DNA of 64,000 nt from Micrococcaceae bacterium Sec5.8 (lineage in GTDB: Bacteria; Actinomycetota; Actinomycetes; Actinomycetales; Micrococcaceae), in assembly GCA_039636775.1 (NCBI GenBank), contig CP143429.1, positions 620,001-684,000 of the forward strand, read 5' to 3'. Position 1 is the first letter of the stretch. Each line of letters starts with the position of its first letter. The notes below the pieces were generated by a model. That model saw only the letters and a program-made list of their open reading frames with translations. It was not told the DNA's origin and searched no databases. This document shows, in pieces, positions 49,454 through 57,280 of the stretch. A program made the translations under genes and the position numbers.

Positions 49454-50239
49454 CTATGCCCGTCGCTTCGCTGCGGCGCCTGCTTGATCTGTGTCCAGGC
49501 CGGTCGAAGAAGCCAGGGATGGCGCGCGGCGGGACGATCGCTTGGCCAACAGACCAGAGATCCAGACGCAGGCGAGTCCCAGCGCGAGGGATAGGACCGA
49601 AGCATAATTGATGATGTACTCCAGATAGCCGAGGTTTCCGGGAATCAGGGGGTACAAGGATCCGACCGCCATCGCAGCAAAGGCGATGGTCAGCAATAGG
49701 GCTCCGAACCGGATTGCGGCGGGCAGCCGCTGACTGACGGCCTGGTAGGTGGCAGGCAGGATGCAGGCCGCCACATAGGACGGGTACAGCCGCCCCGTCG
49801 CTGCGTACCACTCGATGAGTGCCGCGTTCCGAGGGCTCCGCGCGGGCAGCGTCGTTAGCCCGGTGGCGGTCCCTGCGGTGTCGGCCAGCAGGAAGAGCAC
49901 GAAAGTGGCGGCGCCCACGGCGGCCAGAACCGCCAGTCCCGTGGGGCCGGCAATAAACCGGATGCTGTTCGCCGCATTGAACGCCCTGGCGATCCGGTAC
50001 CCGGCCAGCAGCACCGTCGCATAAATAACAAAGCGAAGGATCAGGTTCGTGTAGTTAGCGGACCCCAGCCAGGTATCGATGGCAACATACATGGGATCGA
50101 TGCTGAGCAGAACTGCAACCGCCGAGAGCAGGAAGATGCCGAAGATTGACCGGTTTTCACCCCGAATCGCGCTTGGAATCCGGGCGATCGCGGCGAGAGC
50201 GCAGACCGCCAATGTGGTCCACTGCAGGATCGCGATCAT
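49454..50239 (-). CDS. polytopic membrane protein, paralogue A of the HTH-linked pair
   Basis: A 261-residue protein with about seven hydrophobic helices and a polar, basic C-terminal tail ('LAKRSSRRAPS'). Its ATG overlaps the stop of the HTH gene by 4 nt. Conserved with paralogue B are the RGxNRxxFGI loop after helix 1 and an (N/S)LILR segment before helix 3. No transport or enzyme motif is visible. Coupling to an XRE-like protein suggests a membrane partner in signalling, immunity or lysis control; this is inference. Confidence 0.75.
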   Translation of the reverse strand: MIAILQWTTLAVCALAAIARIPSAIRGENRSIFGIFLLSAVAVLLSIDPMYVAIDTWLGSANYTNLILRFVIYATVLLAGYRIARAFNAANSIRFIAGPTGLAVLAAVGAATFVLFLLADTAGTATGLTTLPARSPRNAALIEWYAATGRLYPSYVAACILPATYQAVSQRLPAAIRFGALLLTIAFAAMAVGSLYPLIPGNLGYLEYIINYASVLSLALGLACVWISGLLAKRSSRRAPSLASSTGLDTDQAGAAAKRRA

Positions 50240-50982
50240 CCGAGGTTCTCCAATATTGTCTTGGTTTGTTCGTTTTCCTGCTCCTGGCGGCGCAGGAATC
50301 TGCCCAGGGACTGTAGCCGCTCGCCGGCCAAGGCTGTAAGTTCGCCGTCCGACAGGGCATCCAGGGCGGCCTGCTTCGCCCCAGGGTGCCACCCGGCCTC
50401 GGCTTCGGAAATCAGACCGGTGGCGACCAGCCCGCCGGTAAATCCCACACCGGCGGCGCGGGAGGTGGCGACCGCCAGCTCCGCCGAGAGCCGGTTTGCG
50501 GTTAATTGAGCCGAATAGTTCTGCGGCGCGACCCCGGTGGCCGCGGACACCCGGTGCCGCAACTCGCCGTCGTCGATCGCGTCCACCCAGTTCCGGACCG
50601 AGGTGGCGTGCGGTGCGGGGCCAAGCGCCGGGGTCCGGGAGCTGCTTTCATCGCCAAAGCCGCCGTACGCCGGGGATGAACGGGAAATGACCGCGCGCAG
50701 CAGGTCCATGGTAGCGATCTGGCTCACCAGCTCGGCGGCAGTGGGTGGCCGCGGCTGGCCGGCCAGCTCCGGGTAACTCTCGAATGATCCGAGGTCTGCC
50801 AGCGGGCTTCGGTGCAGGGCCCGGCTGATGCTGACAAGGGTAATCTCTGCGACCTTCCCGCGAACCAGCTGCTGGGCGAGCGTGGTGCGTTTGATGCCGG
50901 AAATCCTGCAGATATCGGCTGTGCTCGCGGCGGGGGCGACCCGGTGGAGCCAGGCTTGAAACGCCTTGGCGGATAAGGGCAT
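50236..50982 (-). CDS. HTH (XRE-like) regulatory protein, first gene of the twin membrane protein operon
   Basis: A 248-residue protein. Residues 20-60 ('STADICRISGIKRTTLAQQLVRGKVAEITLVSISRAL') form an XRE-like helix-turn-helix. The rest is helical, with a second predicted globular part (about 125-248). No peptidase HExxH motif is seen, so it is not an ImmA/IrrE fusion. It is translationally coupled to paralogue A. The promoter region is the 236-nt gap shared with the ABC-F gene. Confidence 0.75.
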   Translation of the reverse strand: MPLSAKAFQAWLHRVAPAASTADICRISGIKRTTLAQQLVRGKVAEITLVSISRALHRSPLADLGSFESYPELAGQPRPPTAAELVSQIATMDLLRAVISRSSPAYGGFGDESSSRTPALGPAPHATSVRNWVDAIDDGELRHRVSAATGVAPQNYSAQLTANRLSAELAVATSRAAGVGFTGGLVATGLISEAEAGWHPGAKQAALDALSDGELTALAGERLQSLGRFLRRQEQENEQTKTILENLG

Positions 50983-51050
50983 TAATGGCTTCCTGCGGAG
51001 TCGAATGGAAGTGCGGCTGGGGTGGTGCCGAGTGCGTGGGGTGCATTGAT

Positions 51051-51132
51051 TTTACCCGAGGTGCTTCTTCAATTATGCTAAGTGTTCGAACCCGCTGGTC
51101 CGTACACCCCCCAAGTCCGGACCAGCGGGTTC
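51051..51132 (+). promoter_or_regulatory. possible promoter and attenuator in front of the ABC-F gene
   Basis: A weak promoter (TTTACC at 51051, TATGCT at 51074, 17-bp spacing) would start transcription near 51086. Immediately after comes a strong hairpin, 15-bp arms GAACCCGCTGGTCCG / CGGACCAGCGGGTTC at 51088-51132, followed by TTTC. It lies 86 nt before the ABC-F start. It could be an attenuator or a short stable RNA. Confidence 0.5.
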
Positions 51133-51218
51133 TTTCATGCCCGGAACCCGGTGGTTGCCAGAACCGGCAACCCCCACCCGTGGCTGGCCGTAACGGGCCG
51201 CGGTGAGAGAATGGATCA

Positions 51219-52889
51219 ATGACTGCAACCCTTGTTGCCAAGGACCTCTCCGGTGGCCACGACCACCGCACACTTTTTTCAAAACTCTCCCTGACGGTTG
51301 CGCCCGGCGACGTCGTCGGCGTCGTGGGAGCCAACGGCGCGGGCAAGTCCACCCTGCTCCGGCTGCTGGCCGGCGTCGATGAGCCGCAGGAAGGCACCGT
51401 CAGCCTGGCCCCGGCGGACGCGTTCGTGGGCTGGCTGCCCCAGGAACACGAACGGATCACCGGTGAAACGGTGGGCGGATACATCGCGAGGCGCACCGGC
51501 TGCGCCCAGGCCACCCTTGACATGGAATCCGCGGCGGAGGCCCTGGGCGGCGGCGCTCCCGGCTCCGACGACGCCTACTCCCTCGCGTTCGACCGCTGGA
51601 TGGCCTCCGGCGCCGCGGACCTGGACGAACGCGTCCCGGCCGTCCTGGCAGACCTCGGCCTGGAAGTGGGCCAGGACGCCGAGATGACGGGGCTCTCCGG
51701 CGGCCAGGCAGCCCGCGTGGCGCTCGCGGCATTGCTGCTTAGCCGCTTCGACATTGTGCTCCTGGACGAACCCACGAACGATCTCGACCTCAGTGGACTG
51801 GCCAAACTCGAGTCCTTCGTGCAGGGGCTCCGCGGCGGCGTCGTGCTGGTCTCCCATGACCGTGAGTTCCTCGCCCGCTGCGTGAGCACCATCGTGGAAC
51901 TGGACCTCGCGCAGAATTCCGTCGCTGTCTACGACGGCGGCTACGAGGCCTACCTGGAGGAACGGGCCGTCGCGCGCCGGCATGCCCGGGAACGCTACGA
52001 GGAGTTCGCCAACACCAAGGCCGATCTCGTCTCGCGCGCCCGGACCCAGCGGGAGTGGAGCTCCCAGGGGGTCCGGAACGCCATGAAGAAAAACCCGGAC
52101 AATGACAAGATCCGCCGCGCGGCCAGCACCGAGTCCTCGGAAAAGCAGGGCCAGAAGGTCCGCCAAATGGAATCCCGCATCGCCCGGCTCGACGAGGTCG
52201 AAGAACCCCGCAAGGAATGGCAACTGCAGTTCACCATCGGGGCGGCCCCCCGTTCCAGCGCCGTCGTGGCGACACTCCGCGACGCCGTACTCCAGCAGGG
52301 GGACTTCACGCTGGGACCGGTGAATCTGCAGCTCAACGCCGGAGAACGGATAGGGATCACCGGGCCCAACGGCGCCGGCAAATCCACCCTGCTGCGCCTG
52401 CTGCTGGGCATCCAGCGGCCCGACTCGGGGGATGCGTCCATGGGCGCCTCCGTCGCGGTCGGCGAGATCGACCAGGCCCGCGGGCTGCTGGCCGGCGGGT
52501 TAAAACTCGCCGACGCCGTCGAAGCCGTCCTGACGGACCAGACCCCTGCTGAGGTCCGGACCCTGCTGGCAAAGTTCGGCCTCAAGGCAGACCACACCTC
52601 ACGCCCGGTCGACTCGTTGTCGCCGGGGGAGCGGACCCGCGCCGCGCTTGCCCTGTTGCAGGCCCGCGGCGTGAACCTGCTGGTGCTCGACGAACCCACC
52701 AACCACCTGGATCTCCCCGCGATCGAGCAGCTGGAAGAAGCCCTGGAACACTACGAGGGCGCCCTGCTGCTCGTCACGCACGACCGCCGGCTCCTGGAAA
52801 ACGTACGTCTTGACGCACGCTGGAACGTCGAACACGGCGTCGTCACCGAACTGCTGGGCCACACCGCCCCGAAAGGCAACAACGCATGA
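51219..52889 (+). CDS. ABC-F family ATPase (translation factor or antibiotic resistance type)
   Basis: A 556-residue protein with two ABC domains and no membrane segment. Walker A: 'GANGAGKST' and 'GPNGAGKST'. Signatures: 'LSGGQAAR' and 'LSPGERTR', the second atypical. Walker B: 'IVLLDEPTNDLD' and 'LLVLDEPTNHLD'. The linker (about 250-330) is charged and helical, the P-site tRNA interaction motif. ABC-F proteins bind the ribosomal E site and rescue or protect it. Its stop overlaps the exporter start by 4 nt. A hairpin leader suggests attenuation. Confidence 0.92.
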   Translation: MTATLVAKDLSGGHDHRTLFSKLSLTVAPGDVVGVVGANGAGKSTLLRLLAGVDEPQEGTVSLAPADAFVGWLPQEHERITGETVGGYIARRTGCAQATLDMESAAEALGGGAPGSDDAYSLAFDRWMASGAADLDERVPAVLADLGLEVGQDAEMTGLSGGQAARVALAALLLSRFDIVLLDEPTNDLDLSGLAKLESFVQGLRGGVVLVSHDREFLARCVSTIVELDLAQNSVAVYDGGYEAYLEERAVARRHARERYEEFANTKADLVSRARTQREWSSQGVRNAMKKNPDNDKIRRAASTESSEKQGQKVRQMESRIARLDEVEEPRKEWQLQFTIGAAPRSSAVVATLRDAVLQQGDFTLGPVNLQLNAGERIGITGPNGAGKSTLLRLLLGIQRPDSGDASMGASVAVGEIDQARGLLAGGLKLADAVEAVLTDQTPAEVRTLLAKFGLKADHTSRPVDSLSPGERTRAALALLQARGVNLLVLDEPTNHLDLPAIEQLEEALEHYEGALLLVTHDRRLLENVRLDARWNVEHGVVTELLGHTAPKGNNA

Positions 52890-54799
52890 GCATGGACCGG
52901 GTAGCCTGGAGCTCCCTTTACAACATCACCCGCGCCTCGTCCGGCTCCAAGCCGTTCTCCAAGGCGACGCTCAAGCGGGTCTTCAGCTTCGCGCGCCCGC
53001 ACAAGACGCAACTGATCGCTTTTGTGCTGCTCTCGATCGTGATGGCTGTTCTGGCCGTCGCCACGCCCGTCCTCGCCGGCCAGGTGGTTGACGCGATCAT
53101 CGCCAAAGCGGGCACCGGGACGGTGGTGTGGCTGGCCGTGCTGATCGCTATTGTGGCGGTGGCCGAGGCCGGGTTGGGACTGGTGACCCGCTGGCTCTCC
53201 TCCACGATCGGTGAAGGCGTGATTGTGGACCTGCGGACCAAGGTCTTCGACCACGTGCAGAAGATGCCCATCGCCTTCTTCACCCGCACCCGCACCGGCG
53301 CCCTCGTGAGCCGGTTGAACAATGACGTGATCGGCGCGCAGTCCGCTTTCGCCGGAACCCTGTCCGGCGTGGTGAGCAACGTGGTGGCCCTGGCCCTGAC
53401 CCTCGTGGTGATGCTGGGCAAGTCCTGGCTCATCACCGTGCTCGCCATGATTCTGCTGCCGATCTTCCTGATTCCGGCCCGCCGGATGGGCTCCAAGCTC
53501 GCCGACCTGCGCCGTGAGGCCGCCGAGCACAACGCCTCGATGGGCACCCAGATGACGGAGCGTTTCTCCGCCCCCGGCGCCACCCTGGTGAAACTCTTCG
53601 GCCGCCCCGACGAGGAATCCCGCGAGTTCGCCCTCCGCGCCGGACGCGTCCGGGACATCGGCATCCGCACCGCCATGCTGCAATTCACCTTCGTCACGGC
53701 ACTGACGCTCGTCTCCGCCCTGGCCCTTGCCCTGGTCTACGGGCTCGGCGGTTTCCTGGCGCTGCAGGGCCAGCTGGCGGCCGGCGACGTCGTGGTGCTG
53801 GCGCTGCTGCTCACCCGCCTCTACGCCCCGCTCACCGCGCTCTCCAGCGCCCGGGTGGAGATCATGAGCGCCCTTGTCAGCTTCGAGCGGGTCTTTGAAG
53901 TCCTGGACCTCAAACCCCTCATTCAGCAAAAACCCGATGCGGTCTCATCCCCGGCCGGACCTCTTGCCGTGGAGTTCGACGACGTCCGCTTCTCCTACCC
54001 TGCCGCGGACAAAGTCTCTCTCGCATCGCTGGAGGACGTGTCCACGCTGGACACCCGCGGCGGCGAGGAGGTGCTGCACGGCATCAGCTTCCGGGTGGAG
54101 CCGGGACAGACCGTCGCCCTGGTCGGATCCTCCGGCGCCGGCAAGTCCACCATTGCCCAGCTCCTCTCACGCCTGTACGACGTCGACTCCGGCGCCGTGC
54201 GCTTCGGCGGGACCACAGCCGGAACCGGCGTGGACGTCCGGGACCTCACCTTCGACTCGATGCGGCAAAGCCTGGGCATGGTGACCCAGGACGGGCACCT
54301 GTTCCACGAGAGCATCGCCTCCAACCTGCGCCTGGCCCGCCCGGAAGCAACCGAGGATCTGATGTGGGACGTGCTGCGCCAAGCCCGGCTCGAAGACATG
54401 ATCCGTTCCCTCCCGGACGGCCTGGACACGGTGGTGGGGGAGCGCGGGTACCGGCTGTCCGGCGGTGAACGCCAGCGCCTTACCATCGCCCGGCTGCTCA
54501 TTGCCCAGCCGAGGATCGTGATCCTGGACGAAGCCACCGCAGCCCTGGACTCCACCAATGAGGCAGCTGTCCAGGAAGCGCTGGGCGCCGCACTCGAGGG
54601 CCGCACGGCAGTCGTGATTGCCCACCGGCTGTCAACGATCCGCGCCGCGGACGCCATCCTGGTGGTGGAGGACGGCAGCATCGTTGAACGCGGAACCCAC
54701 CCGGAGTTGCTGGCCGCAGAGGGCCGCTATGCGGAGCTGTACCGGACCCAGTTCGCCGAGGCCAGCGCCGCGGCGGACCAGGCCGTGCCCGGGCTCTAA
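52886..54799 (+). CDS. ABC exporter (fused membrane and ATPase domains)
   Basis: A 637-residue half-transporter: a type I exporter membrane domain of six helices (about 40-340), then an ATPase with Walker A 'LVGSSGAGKST', signature 'LSGGERQRL' and Walker B 'IVILDEATAALD'. A segment before Walker A ('KVSLASLEDVSTLDTRGGEEVLHG') carries an insertion of about 15 residues. It probably works as a homodimer exporting lipids or drugs. Translationally coupled to the ABC-F gene, which suggests shared antibiotic defence. Confidence 0.92.
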   Translation: MSMDRVAWSSLYNITRASSGSKPFSKATLKRVFSFARPHKTQLIAFVLLSIVMAVLAVATPVLAGQVVDAIIAKAGTGTVVWLAVLIAIVAVAEAGLGLVTRWLSSTIGEGVIVDLRTKVFDHVQKMPIAFFTRTRTGALVSRLNNDVIGAQSAFAGTLSGVVSNVVALALTLVVMLGKSWLITVLAMILLPIFLIPARRMGSKLADLRREAAEHNASMGTQMTERFSAPGATLVKLFGRPDEESREFALRAGRVRDIGIRTAMLQFTFVTALTLVSALALALVYGLGGFLALQGQLAAGDVVVLALLLTRLYAPLTALSSARVEIMSALVSFERVFEVLDLKPLIQQKPDAVSSPAGPLAVEFDDVRFSYPAADKVSLASLEDVSTLDTRGGEEVLHGISFRVEPGQTVALVGSSGAGKSTIAQLLSRLYDVDSGAVRFGGTTAGTGVDVRDLTFDSMRQSLGMVTQDGHLFHESIASNLRLARPEATEDLMWDVLRQARLEDMIRSLPDGLDTVVGERGYRLSGGERQRLTIARLLIAQPRIVILDEATAALDSTNEAAVQEALGAALEGRTAVVIAHRLSTIRAADAILVVEDGSIVERGTHPELLAAEGRYAELYRTQFAEASAAADQAVPGL

Positions 54800-55200
54800 C
54801 CGGAGCGGCCCCACAGGGCCGGCAGGACGTGGTCGGTGAGCAGCGGGGCGAGGTCGCCGGGCAGGTCCGCGGCCAGGTCCAGCCAGCGGATCTCGGCGAT
54901 TTCCGCGGACGGCCGGGCGTCCCAGACGCCCGGGGCTGTGAAGACTGTCGCCTGGATCTGCGTTGCGGCCTCATTCGCGGCGTCCGCGAACCAGAGCCCC
55001 AGGAACACGAGATCATTGGCCGGGAGCACGATTCCGACTTCCTCCGCGAGTTCCCTCGCGGCTGTCTGGGCGGGGGTCTCACCCGGCTCCGGTTTGCCGC
55101 CGGGGTGCATGAACTTGTCCGTACCCCGTTTGCGGACGGTGAGGAGCCGGCCTGCCTGGTCAAAGACGCAGACGGCGGAGACGACAATGAGCGGGTTCAC
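54796..55200 (-). CDS. Nudix hydrolase
   Basis: A 134-residue protein with the Nudix box 'GGKPEPGETPAQTAARELAEEVGI' pattern Gx5Ex7REUxEExGU. The substrate is probably a nucleoside diphosphate derivative, not determinable here. GTG ending at 55200 overlaps the stop of the DUF6314 gene by 4 nt. It converges with the ABC exporter, overlapping its stop by 4 nt. Confidence 0.92.
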   Translation of the reverse strand: MNPLIVVSAVCVFDQAGRLLTVRKRGTDKFMHPGGKPEPGETPAQTAARELAEEVGIVLPANDLVFLGLWFADAANEAATQIQATVFTAPGVWDARPSAEIAEIRWLDLAADLPGDLAPLLTDHVLPALWGRSG

Positions 55201-55694
55201 GACGGCCGGTCCGTGGCGCGCCGCAGGACTGAGGTAAGCAGTTGGTCCTTGGCCGGACCGGTGACATCCCACTGGTAGCGGAAACCGTCCCGGCCCGTTT
55301 TCGTGTAGTTCACGCGGTAGGTGTCCGGATCGCACCAGTGCCGGGCCTGGCTGTTCTGCGGGCCGAAGCCCATGCGGTGGAACGGCCGTCCGTCGGCGAA
55401 GAGCATGTCCATCGTGTCCGCCGCGCCCGTGGGCCGCAGCAGGTACTCGCGGCTGGCCGGGCCGGTGAAGGGGGCGGACGCCGGTCCGCCGGGTACGGAG
55501 GCCCAGGACACGGTGCCTTCTTCGCGGAAGTGGAGGCCGCCGTCGTCCTCCGTTGGGGTCAACCGCACGACGCCGGTGAACGTTCCCCGGGTGCCGGTGC
55601 TCCGGTCCAGCAGCGTCCGCTCCACTTTCCAGTTGCCCAGCAGGTAAGCGCGGAGGTCGAAATCGGGTGCGTGGTCCGGGGGCTGGGGGTTCAA
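55197..55694 (-). CDS. DUF6314 family protein
   Basis: A 165-residue beta-rich protein with 'YLLGNWKVERTLLDRSTGTRGTFTGVVRLTP' and 'PFHRMGFGP' and 'CDPDTYRVNYT', typical of DUF6314 (calycin-like). Function unknown. The only in-frame start is a TTG ending at 55694, one nucleotide after the 3' end of tRNA-Arg, so the mRNA must be leaderless or come from a tRNA-containing precursor. Coupled to the Nudix gene. Confidence 0.82.
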   Translation of the reverse strand: MNPQPPDHAPDFDLRAYLLGNWKVERTLLDRSTGTRGTFTGVVRLTPTEDDGGLHFREEGTVSWASVPGGPASAPFTGPASREYLLRPTGAADTMDMLFADGRPFHRMGFGPQNSQARHWCDPDTYRVNYTKTGRDGFRYQWDVTGPAKDQLLTSVLRRATDRPS

Positions 55695-55695
55695 G

Positions 55696-55768
55696 TGCCC
55701 TCGATTGGAATCGAACCAACGACACCGGCTTTAGGAGAGCCGTGCTCTATCCACTGAGCTACGAGGGC
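55696..55768 (-). tRNA. tRNA-Arg (anticodon CCU)
   Basis: A 73-nt cloverleaf on the minus strand: acceptor GCCCTCG/CGAGGGC, D-arm GCTC..GAGC, anticodon stem CGGCT/AGCCG with loop CTCCTAA (anticodon CCU, reading AGG), T-arm TTGG-TTCGATT-CCAA, discriminator A. CCA is not encoded. Promoter sequence should be in 55769-55850, shared with the divergent DUF998 gene. Confidence 0.96.
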
Positions 55769-55853
55769 GGGCGTCCGAGCCGGCCGGCCGGGGCCGGTCC
55801 GTTGGGACACGGGTACAAGCATACAAGGTAAGGCGGCGTACTACGCTCTTGGG

Positions 55854-56615
55854 ATGACCGCCGCAGCTGATTCCCCGTCCAGGGACGCCGTCTTCTTTCC
55901 CGATGTGCCGTCCACCCGGTTCTACGCCGGCGCCCTGGCGCTGCTCAGTGTGCTGCAATATTTCGTGGCGGAGACGGCCGTGATCGGCGCGTGGACAGGG
56001 CAGCAGCCGTACAGCCGCCGGACCGGGTACATCAGTGATCTGGGCGCCCTGGGCTGTGGGAGTTACGCCGGCCGGGATGTCTGCTCACCGGCGCATGTAC
56101 TCATGAACGCCTCCTTTGTGGTCCAGGGCGTCGCCATGATGGTCGGGGCACTGCTGCTGAGCGCCGCGCTGCTGTGTACGGCGGGGGTGCCCGGCTCCAC
56201 ACCCCCGGCCACCCGGATCCAGCAGGGAGCCGCCGTCGCTGCCCGCGCCCTCACCGCGGCAGCCGGCGCCGGAACGGCCCTGGTGGGGCTGGTCCCCGAG
56301 GATGCCGGCTCCCCATGGCATGTGGCCGGCGCCATCGGGTACTTCGCGGCCGGGGCCCTGGCGCTGGTGTTGCTGGGCTGGCTCTGGCTCCGGCAAACTC
56401 CGCTGGGCTGGATTATCCTCGCCTGCGGCCTGCTGTCCCTGGGCGCCCTCGTTACCGGCGGCATCACGGGGATGGACGTGCCGGAACCGGGCACCCTGGA
56501 ACGGGTGATGGGCTACCCGATCACCCTCGGCACCGCCGTCGTCGGGCTGGTGGTCGCCCAACGGATCGGGCGGCACCGCGCTGCCGTGCGGCGTTCGCGG
56601 GCGGCGGCGCGCTGA
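55854..56615 (+). CDS. DUF998 family membrane protein
   Basis: A 253-residue protein with about six to seven hydrophobic helices and the DUF998 pattern ('YSRRTGYISDLGALGCG', 'NASFVVQGVAMMVGA'). The ATG has no strong Shine-Dalgarno sequence. The family's role is unknown. Divergent from tRNA-Arg, monocistronic. Confidence 0.85.
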   Translation: MTAAADSPSRDAVFFPDVPSTRFYAGALALLSVLQYFVAETAVIGAWTGQQPYSRRTGYISDLGALGCGSYAGRDVCSPAHVLMNASFVVQGVAMMVGALLLSAALLCTAGVPGSTPPATRIQQGAAVAARALTAAAGAGTALVGLVPEDAGSPWHVAGAIGYFAAGALALVLLGWLWLRQTPLGWIILACGLLSLGALVTGGITGMDVPEPGTLERVMGYPITLGTAVVGLVVAQRIGRHRAAVRRSRAAAR

Positions 56616-56707
56616 CCGGGCGGGTTTCCAGGGGGCAGGTTTGCGCGGGCAGGTTTGCGCGGCCGGTTTGCCCGGGCCGGTTTCCACGGGCCGGACGCCG
56701 GGACCGC

Positions 56708-57109
56708 CTATTTGCCGAGGAACGTCCGGTAACTGTTCAAGGCTCCAGAGCCGGAATAGCCCAGGTCGGCGGGCGAAACGGCCGATGCTCCGTCCGCGGA
56801 TATGACCTGGATGGCCAGGTTCACTTCCGGATCGCCCGCCGCGGCGTCCACAATCGCCGGGAAAGCGTCCCGGAGGACGCCCAGCAAGGTTTCCCGGTCC
56901 GAGGTATCCGCGTGCAGAAAGACATCCCCGCTGCGGCCCATGCCGGAGGATTTGTAGCTGGCGCTCACGCTGGCCACGTGGGCCAGCGGCTCGGCCGCCG
57001 CTTGGTACTTGGCGGCGTAATCGGCGTCCGGGGTTCCCGGGTGCGCCCCGCACCCCGCCAGCACCAGCACCAGCAGGACCATGGCCACTGCGGTGACAAT
57101 TCTTCGCAT
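56708..57109 (-). CDS. small lipoprotein of unknown function
   Basis: A 133-residue protein with a signal sequence 'IVTAVAMVLLVLVLAGCG' whose lipobox LAGC places the acylated Cys near residue 20. The mature part is mixed alpha/beta with a repeated 'YAAKYQAAAEPLAHVASVSASY' pattern; it might be a small binding domain. ATG ending at 57109 with AAGGAG; a longer frame is unlikely. Downstream of the chitinase-like gene on the same strand. Confidence 0.8.
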   Translation of the reverse strand: MRRIVTAVAMVLLVLVLAGCGAHPGTPDADYAAKYQAAAEPLAHVASVSASYKSSGMGRSGDVFLHADTSDRETLLGVLRDAFPAIVDAAAGDPEVNLAIQVISADGASAVSPADLGYSGSGALNSYRTFLGK

Positions 57110-57189
57110 CCTCAAAGACTCCTTTTCCGGCCGGCACCGGGCGCCATCCGCGGCCCGGACCACCCACCCGCACAGCGCGACACGCTCCC

Positions 57190-57253
57190 GCGCTGACTGC
57201 GGGGGAGGGGGTGGGGCCGTAGGGACAACGTCCCCACGGCCCCCTGTCAGCGC
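57190..57253 (-). terminator. long hairpin after the chitinase-like gene
   Basis: Arms gcgctgac/gtcagcgc enclose a second stem ggggccgt..aggga / tcccc..acggcccc. It lies just past the stop of the GH18 gene (28 nt) on the minus strand and should end that transcript before the lipoprotein gene. Confidence 0.75.
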
Positions 57254-57280
57254 TGCGTGCTGCGTGCCGCGTGCTGCCGG

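Noticed and set aside
54796..55725. A long fusion of Nudix and upstream DUF6314 region
   Set aside because: The frame upstream of 55200 is the other frame of DUF6314; the Nudix fold starts at the GTG ending at 55200.
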